Positions 54,856 to 62,580 of a stretch of 62,580 bases of DNA are shown here, in pieces; position 1 is the first letter of the stretch; each line of letters begins with the position of its first letter. The translations under genes and the position numbers were made by a program. A model generated the notes under the pieces. That model was not told the origin of the DNA. It did not search any database and saw only the letters and a program-made list of their open reading frames with translations. The stretch lies in the NCBI GenBank assembly GCA_032718475.1, contig JAUCBJ010008004.1:1-62580 (forward strand), given 5' to 3'. This stretch comes from Nemertoderma westbladi. Taxonomy: Eukaryota; Xenacoelomorpha; Nemertodermatida; Nemertodermatidae.

Positions 54856-55310
54856 CTGTGTGTGTAATGCTCCATGTGCTCTGTAGGATGTCTGCAGATC
54901 ACACAGGACACCACGTCCATATCATACCATAGGTTTGTAAGCTATAGCCGTTATTTAAACCAGTTAAAGCCTAGGTTATAATAATTTACAGCGATTATCA
55001 GAAAATAACAGCCGCAATTGAATCTCCACTTGGCGGTGTGGTGGTAATGAAAGCAAGGGCGGGTATGGGCTGTGTGGAGTTTAATTCTGAGTTACGCAAT
55101 GTGTTGGGTGGATGGCTACAATACATTAGAATGGGGGGGGGGGGGGGGCAACTAAGCGTACCGAGGGGGAGGCCATGTGAAAGCATACTATGAGCACCGC
55201 TATGATTTTAGAAGGGCTTGATCTTTTTGCGTAAGTAAATAATACCTAAGGAAATGTAAGGAATTTTATTAGAAATACGTTAGGACTTCTTACTGTGCAC
55301 ACCTACGTTA

Positions 55311-56090
55311 GTGCCCGCACCCCGCACTGAATTTGGAAGTTATTATAAGGTAATCGACATGCGACATCGACAACTTGCTGCCAAAATTGGGTTAGAAGAG
55401 AATGTGTTCGGACGTAGACGCTGTGCAGACAGAGGTGCCGACAGAGGTGCCGACAGAGGTGCCGACACAGGTGCCGACAGAGGTGCCGACGCAGGTGCCG
55501 ACAGAGGTGCCGACACAGGTGCCGACAGAGGTGCCGACACAGGTGCCGACATAGGTTCCGACATAGGTGCCGACATAGGTGCCGACACAGGTGCAGATAC
55601 AGGTGCCGACACAGGTGCCGACATAGGTGCCGACAGAGGTGCCGACACAGGTGCCGACATAGGTGCCGACACAGGTGCCGACATAGGTGCCGATACAGGT
55701 GCCGACATAGGTGCAGACACAGGTGCCGACATAGGTGCCGATACAGGTGCCGACATAGGTGCCGACACAGGTACCGACATAGGTGCTGACACAGGTGCAG
55801 ACACAGGTGCCGACACAGGTGCCGACATAGGTGCCGAAACTTTACTAAGGTCTTCCCAAGAAATTAGACATCCAACTAACCCATACACACCGTTTATTGT
55901 TTTGGTTAAAAAACACCACCCCTTTAACCTGCTCCTTTCGATGTTTTTCATTAACGTTTTCATTGATGTTCTCAGATACACTTGCGGTGACAGCACGGTG
56001 AAATCGCATACTGTGAATCACAGCATTTGGGTTGTGGTTACAGAGATGCGAGTGAAGCATTTACAGTCAACTGTATGTTCGGTTGGGTGA
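55311..56090 (+). CDS. Doubtful ORF carrying a 12-bp minisatellite (GAD repeats)
   Basis: Open for 259 codons, but residues 38-177 are a 12-bp repeat read as Ala-Asp-X-Gly (X is Arg, Thr or Ile). A repeat with a period divisible by three stays open by itself, and the opposite strand is open as SAPV repeats. The 80 residues after the repeat show no domain. I list it only because the flanks are also open. Confidence 0.2.
   Translation: MPAPRTEFGSYYKVIDMRHRQLAAKIGLEENVFGRRRCADRGADRGADRGADTGADRGADAGADRGADTGADRGADTGADIGSDIGADIGADTGADTGADTGADIGADRGADTGADIGADTGADIGADTGADIGADTGADIGADTGADIGADTGTDIGADTGADTGADTGADIGAETLLRSSQEIRHPTNPYTPFIVLVKKHHPFNLLLSMFFINVFIDVLRYTCGDSTVKSHTVNHSIWVVVTEMRVKHLQSTVCSVG
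55421..55842. repeat. 12-bp minisatellite, about 35 copies
   Basis: The unit is GCCGACACAGGT, with ACA/AGA/ATA alternation in the middle triplet. Very few other changes. Confidence 0.95.
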
Positions 56091-56098
56091 TGACTTAG

Positions 56099-56286
56099 TC
56101 CGCGGGAATTCTTAGCCCGCAATATGGGAATCGTTTACCCGCAAGCTTTCTTAGCCAGTGGGCAGGGCATCCTTAGCCCGAAAATAAGTTTTATTAGCCC
56201 GCGGGAATTCTTAGCCCGCAGGCATTCTTAGCCCACGAGTATTCCTAGTCCGGTGGAATTCTTAGCCCGCGGGAATTCTTAGCCCA
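56099..56286. repeat. Degenerate CTTAGCCCGCGGGAATT repeats
   Basis: About nine imperfect copies of 15-25 bases with variable spacing. The DNA from 56287 to 56796 shows no gene. Confidence 0.7.
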
Positions 56287-56796
56287 CCAAGTGTTCAATT
56301 GACAATTAATAACTGAATAATTATTGTGACTTACTAGTTAGTTATTCATGTTCTATTCTAGGTAAACTGGTGAAAACGTTAAACTGATTTTAGCTGGTTG
56401 TGGTATGTATCCTATTCCATGCCCCCTCCCATCCCCCAACATAGAAGAACCGTAATGAAGAATAACAAAATTTCTGGATCCACCCCTACCCCTACCCCCC
56501 CCCCAAGCCTGCTTCGGGCCCCAGTTATAATGCAATGGAATCCAACATTGATATATAGATAATTTATGTAAAACAATATATGATAAATAATAGACAATAT
56601 ATAATAGATATTATATTACATAATAGATAGATAATATACGGTATGAAAGATAATATGTTATTGGTGTATTAATTATACTTAGTACAAAGTAGGCCCTCCA
56701 TTATTTTCAAACACCTGAGGGATAACTTTGCGAATGTGATTAATATATTTCCTACACTTATCGACTGATAACCTAGAGTTCCAAAAAGTAATGATA

Positions 56797-58035
56797 GTAA
56801 AAGCTTTTGCGGGATATAACTGGCCCTTTTCTCCGCAATGTACTGTGTAAGGTGTTTTTAGAGGACATAACTAGCGATTTACCCGCTGTGTCTGCATGTG
56901 TGCGTTAGCGGACATAAAAAGCCAGTTTTCCCACAATGCGCTCAAATACTCTAAACTACCTAACTCAAATGACGCAATCTACCAACCGATTTGCTGTACG
57001 CCTATAGGCTCTTTGTTCTGTTCGATCAACCAATCAGAACAATGATCCACCAATCAGAGCGATTTCGCCTTGTGTTGAATATGGGCTGCAAAAACCCGAA
57101 TAGTTCGGCATTTAGACATTCGTGGAACCTACAGAATCTGGAACTCGGCCAATGAGAGCTGTTTCTCTTTGTGTTGAAAGATACCTACAACAGCCCAGAG
57201 GGATCAGTTGTGTTGGTTTTCCCGAGCCTAGAAGACCGGCTTTGGAATCTCTGTGTTTTCAGGCTTTAGCCCTACATTAGTAGGCTTAATTATAGAACGT
57301 ATATCTGTTATCTTAACTAATCATAACATAACATATCATAACCATTCATACCTTAACATTTGTACTGCTATTTACTGTCGGTTATTCATTATATCAGTTG
57401 ATGGAATATTATTATATTTGGAATACCGATAAATAATTACAAAACCCTCAATCTTCTTGATATACTGAAGGTAAGAGAGACCGGTTACATATAACGATTG
57501 CGACTTACATTAAAGTGGTTTTGAAGTGAATCTAATGCTATTTCATAGGCACTACATGTATTGGTTGTTGTTCTCTTTATATGTGACTAAAATTAGTGAA
57601 GGTCGGCAGATCGGTGTGCAGCATTGTGCAGTATTGTGTATGATTGTGACTGATAACAAAGCATCTCCTAAAGAATGCGCCATATACGTGAATCCATAGC
57701 CATCCCGTTGTGTCTAGTTTAAGTCATAACTCTGTTTACATATTTAGAGCGCCACGTCCTAAAGGAACTGTTAATATTTCCCGAAAGTGAATAATATTTG
57801 TCAGAGATTATATATTACGATCAGTCGAATAATACAGTAGGCCTACACCGCAATAAGGTTAGGCTTCCGAATCCAGTCTCCCGGGTATATCCAGCGGGTG
57901 AATGGTCGCGCATAGACTGGCTTCGGCTAATGTAGTGTATCAAATACTCGTCATAGGCTAAAGTCGATTTATTATCTAGAAGACATCAAAATTTGGCAGG
58001 TTAAACTGCTAAAGGTCTAAAAGCGCGAACAATAA
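56797..58035 (+). repeat. Left inverted terminal repeat
   Basis: Pairs with 61060-62313. The inner end is GGTCTAAAAGCGCGAACAAT. Outer parts are more diverged than inner parts. CCAATCAGA boxes occur at about 57028 and 57051. Confidence 0.8.
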
Positions 58036-58310
58036 CAGATATTGCTTCTGTATTGCAGTAGGAAATAAAGCTGAAGTACCGGTCAACCAGTACCTAGTAG
58101 GCCTGACTACCTAACCACCCGGACCGGTACCTACAGCAGTACAGGTACAGCAGTATTATTCGATTTTGATAATTATATACCGGTAAGCCCTAATATTTAA
58201 TCAGGGACTGCAGCCCTGGTTTTTTATTGGGATTTTACTTATTTCTGTCAGTTTTATTTACTTGTAGGTTAATATTGAGCAGAAGACATGTAAGCCTGCC
58301 CAGATTATAC

Positions 58311-58890
58311 AGATAATTTGTAGGCTGGACTGTTGTCTGACTGTTGTTAAGTCTGAGGAGATTGTAGTGTGTGTAGAGCGTATGTCCGAAAAAGTACTAG
58401 TTAGGAAAGTAGGGGCTTCCAGTGCTGTGAGGTAAACCCCCTCGAAAGAATAAGTCGTACTACTCGGTTAGAACGCATACTAACTAACCATTTCGGAGTC
58501 TGCATATACTGTAGTTTGTTTAGGCTTGATAGTAGTCTGCCAGCGTTTGGTCTGTATTTTGTATGTGTAGTCTGTACGGGTAGCGTAATATTTCTTATTT
58601 AGATAATTTGTAGGCTGGATTGTTGTCTGGCTGTTGTTAGGTCGGAGGAGATTGCGGTGTGTGTAGAGTGTATGTCCGATAAAGTGCCAGTTGGGAACGT
58701 AGGGGCTTCCAGTGCTGTGAGGTAAACCCCCTCGAAAGAATAAGTCGTACTACTCGGTTAGAACGCATACTAACTAACCATTTCGGAGTCTGCATATACC
58801 GTAGTTTGTTTAGGCTTGATAGTAGTCTGTCAGCATTTGGTCTGCATTTTGTTTGAGTAGTCTGTACGCGTAGCGTAATATTTATTATTC
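58311..58890. repeat. 290-bp tandem duplication inside the long-ITR element
   Basis: The copies start with AGATAATTTGTAGGCTGGA at 58311 and 58601. A central block of about 100 bases (from GGGGCTTCCAGTGCTGTGAG) is identical apart from one base near its end, while the outer parts differ at several positions. Confidence 0.9.
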
Positions 58891-60220
58891 AGAGTTTATG
58901 CGATTATTCGCAACATTCATATCCCCAAGTTTATTCCTACAGTAATTGTGCTTGTTATATATACCGTTATAGTTAAACTAACCCCGGTACTACATCAGGG
59001 CTGCTTGGCGTAGGTAAAGACTGGTGATTTTGTGCCCCGGTCACTCCAGCAGATACCGTGGTTCTTTTAGCTGTTCAAGTATTTTTAACTACTGATTATT
59101 GGTTGTATAAGTACTTGTACCTAATTTAGGGTTTAGTGTACAGTGCTTTCCGAGGGTAATTAGTGTGTAGGCAGTATAATTGTGTTGTAAAGTGGTTAAT
59201 AGGCACGTTGGTTCTGGTAGACCGCGGTAATTAACTTCTAGGTAGGAACACTCCGTGATACATAACGTAGTACTTATAGTGATACGGCTATAAGTCGTCA
59301 GACGGTGGTATTTTCCTATCTGGACAATGCAATATATTTACTACTGCTTGTTATTTTCAAATACTGTAGTATCCTGTTCGTTGTAATAACCAGATAATCT
59401 AACCCTTTGTTAGGCTGGTTTGTAGACTTCTTGTAAGATTACCCTAAAAATTCGTACGTGTAATTTTTGTGTTTATTTAGAGATTGTAATCTCACCCCGA
59501 ATTGTATGTAATTTGTAGTATTAAGTAACTTAGGTAAATTAGAATTATTTGTTTTAGTGTCCAACAAGTAGCACTTCACTGAGAGCGCACAGCTTCTGTG
59601 TAGTGACTCTTTCCCAGAAATAATAACATTTATTTCAAATATTGACAAAACCCATTAAAACGGGTATATATATTATAAATCAACTCAAACCGATTTATAA
59701 AATAGTAGGCCTGCCATACAACAATTAGGTCTCAATATCAGTTGGACTACTGCTTAAATAACGGTAATAAAGTAAGTTAAAGTAACCAAGTAACCCCTAA
59801 AATTAGGAAATTCAATTATTCTAAAATAATTGACATACCGGTATTTACAATAGGCTTATTATATTTATTTCTATAAATTTAGGCTGAAATTATACCGGTA
59901 TTCTGTAATTAATTCTAGTCCATAATTATACTTATATATACTATAAGTGTAAGCTGTATACCGGTATTCACGATAGGCCTATTATATATTTATATATATT
60001 TGTGCTGAAATTACATACCGGTATTCTGTGACAAATCTAGTCTGTAATAATACTTATATATATATACTATAAGCATACCGGTATTCTAATATATTATATA
60101 TATATCACGCTACACTGAGTAGCAGTATCGGTGATTAATTACTAGGCTAACAGTGATACTGAATTACTAGACTTGCTTAAACTGTAATATAGCAGTAGGC
60201 ATTCAACTGTACAAACAAAC
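58891..60220. repeat. Interior of long-ITR element with TACCGGTATT repeats
   Basis: No ORF supported. At 59836-60092 a unit of about 121 bp carrying GCTGAAATTA, TACCGGTATTC and TATATATACTATAAG occurs about twice, and TACCGGTATT recurs five times. Confidence 0.6.
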
Positions 60221-60946
60221 ATGTCTGACACAAAGCAAAACCTGTCAGACAGTCTCCTAGATACAACCATCTGTGACCCGGATAGGAGTGTGGAACGTGT
60301 GAGACCAAAGTTCAATTCACCTCCTACTGTAAGAAAGATCATCCCTCCCGTAGTAATATCAGACCCTAGGCTAGTCCAACATCGTAGGTCTATCATAGGC
60401 ACTTGGGCTCAGGTCAAGCGGGACCGAGAAGCAGCAGAACAGCAACAACCCGTGAGCCAAGAACTTATTTCTCAGCGGCCCGACAGCTCCAGTAGTGCGG
60501 ATACTGTAGAGCTGACACCCGAACACGGCGCAAAGATGACAGATGTGGTTTATTCGGACCCCCTTCTCATCCTTCCTGCAGCCGTACTCACTAGGTTATT
60601 GATTGCGGTGGAAGAACACCAGATCGATTGGGCGAGAAATAAGCGATCGACTAAAGATAGTTATGCGGGATACACAAGGGAAGAACTGAAGTCTATTGTC
60701 GAGTCGCAATGGAACTTCCCCGGACCCGGACTCCCGTTTGACTTATCGGAAGCTGCCTGGGAAGACATACACAGGATGGGAGTAACCAAGGAAACCATCG
60801 ATCCAGCTGTGTGGAAGAGGTCCGCAGCAGGATACGTACAGGGATTCTTTGGCTCTATGGAGCGATTAGAGGAACAACTGTTTCGACAACCCCAAGGACC
60901 TCAAGAGCAGGGAGAGCTGCTACCCAAGGAGGTGAGGTCTCTATAG
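60221..60946 (+). CDS. Uncharacterised 241-residue protein of the long-ITR element
   Basis: ATG at 60221, TAG at 60944-60946. I do not recognise the family. The N-terminal half is hydrophilic and rich in Ser, Gln and Asp (low complexity around 75-95). The C-terminal half is more ordered: SDPLLILPAAVLTRLLIAVE (about 111-130) looks like an amphipathic helix, followed by WNFPGPGLPFDLSEAAWEDI and a Gln/Glu-rich tail. There is no signal peptide, clear membrane segment, zinc motif or catalytic triad. It is the only substantial ORF between the two arms and has no internal repeats, so coding is plausible. It could be a Gag-like or DNA-binding accessory protein, or one exon of a host gene. Confidence 0.6.
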   Translation: MSDTKQNLSDSLLDTTICDPDRSVERVRPKFNSPPTVRKIIPPVVISDPRLVQHRRSIIGTWAQVKRDREAAEQQQPVSQELISQRPDSSSSADTVELTPEHGAKMTDVVYSDPLLILPAAVLTRLLIAVEEHQIDWARNKRSTKDSYAGYTREELKSIVESQWNFPGPGLPFDLSEAAWEDIHRMGVTKETIDPAVWKRSAAGYVQGFFGSMERLEEQLFRQPQGPQEQGELLPKEVRSL

Positions 60947-61059
60947 GGTGGCAGCAACAGGCGGCGGCGGACTCGTGAGGGTCTGGGGGCACGTTAAATC
61001 TCTCCTATAGTGCAAGGGAGTTACTGAAGGCCCTCGTGTCTAGCGAACCATGAATCAAC

Positions 61060-62313
61060 ATTGTTCGCGCTTTTGAAGACCTTTAGCAGTTTAACCTACC
61101 AAAATTTATATGTCTTTTAGTTAATTAAAACCACTTTAGCATACGACAATATTTTATGCTAATACGCAAAACACTAGCCGAAATCAGCCCATGCGCGATC
61201 ATTCACCCGATGGATCTACACCCGGGAGACTGAATTCGGATGCTTAAATTTTATTATTGCAGTGTAAGGTTGCAGTGTATACCTACTGTATTATTCGATA
61301 GATCGTTAATAATTAATCTCTGACAGATATTATTGGCTTTCGGGAAATATTAACAGTTCCTTTAGGACGTGGCGCTTTATCTATTTAAACAGAACTAAGA
61401 CTTATACTAAAACGCAACGATACTGCTTATGATTAAAGTATAAAGCGTATTCTTTAGGAAATACTTTGTTACCAATCACAATCATACACACTATTCTGCC
61501 GACCGTCAGTATATTTGATCACACATAAAGAGAGCAGCAATTGACTCACGTAGGGTCTGCTAAATAACATTGGATTCAATACACACCACATTAATATAAA
61601 TCGCAATTGTTATGTATAGCCGGTCTCTCTAACCTGTAGTGTATCAAGAAAATTGGGAATTTGGGTGATTTATCCGTATTATCCAAAGAGCAATATTTCC
61701 ATCAACAAATAGGTACAATTAATAACTGACGGTAAAATAACAGTACAAACAATATGATTAATGCAATTAAATTAAGTGAGTAGTTAAGATTAGTTAGGTT
61801 CGATTGATTAATTAGATGAGGTAACAGTTTATACTTTCGATAATTTAAGCAGTTTACTAGAGTTCTTCCCTAAAGGCCGGTGTTTCTGGCTTAGACAGCA
61901 ATAACAACAAAGTATCAAGTAAGAGCAGTAAGACTGAACACTCTCCTTATGATCGGCCGAAAAGCTACACGTCGACAGGAAAAATCGCTCTGATTGGCTC
62001 AAGCCAAACAAAGAACCATGCGTCCAATGGCTGTTTCCATGTCAGCAACCAGCTGTTAGATGTCGTAATATGAATCATCACGGCTAAGCTGTGAAAGGTA
62101 GTTGGTGCATTGCAGGTTTTTTGCCTTACCATGTCCGCCAAAACACGTATATAGCAGAATGACTTTTATGTCCGTTAAAACACCTGTAACGGTACCTTGC
62201 GGGCGAGGGGAATATATATACAGTTAGAAAACCTTTTTAGAGTATTCCAGCGCCTGGGGGGAAACTGGATTGCGAAGCAAAAGGGGCCAGTTATATCCCA
62301 CAGAAGCTTTTAC
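61060..62313 (-). repeat. Right inverted terminal repeat
   Basis: Reverse complement of the left arm, best matched at 61060-61640. CCAATCAGAGCGATTT is conserved at about 61984-61999 on the minus strand. Confidence 0.8.
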
Positions 62314-62392
62314 ACCGCTCCCAGAAAATGGGATTTGAGTCTATAAATATACAAAAATCACAGTTTCTAATATACGTAAATACTCTAAACAG

Positions 62393-62580
62393 TTAGTCTT
62401 TCTTGCGCGGACGGCGTTTACGCAGTTTTTTAAAGCTAGCAAGAGTCCTTTTCTCTTTGGGGCGAGCCACTTTACGAGGAGGGCTATAACTCCTGGGTGA
62501 AGGGTGCAATATGATTGCATCAGAAGGTATGGGATTGCGATCGGTATATCCGCCGGTCGAAGTACCGGGTTGATTGACAT
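62393..62580 (-). CDS. 3' end of an unidentified protein with a very basic C-terminus (partial)
   Basis: On the minus strand a frame enters from the window edge and ends at TAA (62395-62393). Its last 62 residues are Pro/Ser/Arg-rich and end SFKKLRKRRPRKKD, like a nuclear-localisation or nucleic-acid-binding tail. The overlapping frame beginning with ATG at the edge has a composition less like protein. It lies just outside the right terminal repeat and could belong to a neighbouring element. The family is not recognised. Confidence 0.45.
   Translation of the reverse strand, partial: VNQPGTSTGGYTDRNPIPSDAIILHPSPRSYSPPRKVARPKEKRTLASFKKLRKRRPRKKD

Larger units (their letters stand above)
56797..62313. 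mobile_element. 5.5-kb element with 1.24-1.25-kb inverted terminal repeats, unclassified
   Basis: The two ends are diverged inverted repeats (56797-58035 and 61060-62313). Conserved stretches include GGGATATAACTGGCCC, CCAATCAGAGCGATTT, GCGCCACGTCCTAAAGGAAC and AGGTTAAACTGCTAAAGGTC. The 3-kb interior has a 290-bp tandem duplication and one ORF of 241 codons. I found no transposase, polymerase or integrase motif and no clear target duplication, so the true outer borders may lie further out. Long arms recall foldback or P/Galileo-like elements, or an integrated linear element, but no protein evidence supports any of these. Confidence 0.75.

Noticed and set aside
60966-60985. Sixth copy of the GRLASLS hairpin motif (GGCGGACTCGTGAGG)
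   Set aside because: Only about 11 bases match and the CCTTTC side of the stem is absent.

Overview
The window is metazoan nuclear DNA from an invertebrate that I cannot place further. It holds one recognisable host gene, the cullin regulator CAND1, on the minus strand. Its seven coding exons lie between 53302 and 27905, every intron has GT/AG ends, and all phases agree. The product is about 1,272 residues, against roughly 1,230 in vertebrates. Everything else I can identify is mobile or tandemly repeated DNA, and nothing looks bacterial or organellar.

Layout. Positions 1-1348 (minus) are an open frame of a BEL/Pao-type Pol in which the aspartic protease is joined in frame to the C-terminal DUF5641 domain, so RT, RNase H and integrase are missing. 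Positions 1663-2562 hold a complex family of six related repeats. Positions 2803-7617 (plus) are a second BEL/Pao Pol with RT, RNase H and integrase. It is broken by one TAA and by a 228-bp perfect palindromic element inserted in DUF5641. A frame with three CCHC zinc knuckles lies downstream (8446-9879). A 21-nt motif encoding GRLASLS or GRLVSLS recurs five times over 7.3 kb around these frames. A transposase-less Tc1/mariner-like element follows (11219-12824).

Positions 14270-18888 are a 30-bp minisatellite (about 154 copies) with a 1,290-bp higher-order duplication. Two tRNA-derived repeats, a 41-bp repeat, a terminal-inverted-repeat element (22897-25237) and a 39-bp minisatellite (25721-27038) lead up to the 3' end of CAND1. 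CAND1 intron 4 is 15.5 kb, and about 14 kb of it is a 32-bp minisatellite (about 438 copies) whose edges look like the ends of a small inverted-repeat element.

Upstream of CAND1 are a 5'-truncated Penelope-like element (53611-54681, GIY-YIG start visible), a 12-bp minisatellite and a 5.5-kb element (56797-62313). The latter has 1.24-1.25-kb inverted terminal repeats and an unrecognised 241-residue ORF, and is the best candidate for something undescribed. The last 190 bases hold the 3' end of a minus-strand frame with a very basic tail.

Only CAND1 has a clear cellular role: exchange of substrate receptors on cullin-RING ligases. The mobile elements look independent of it, except that several lie in its introns and would be transcribed with it.
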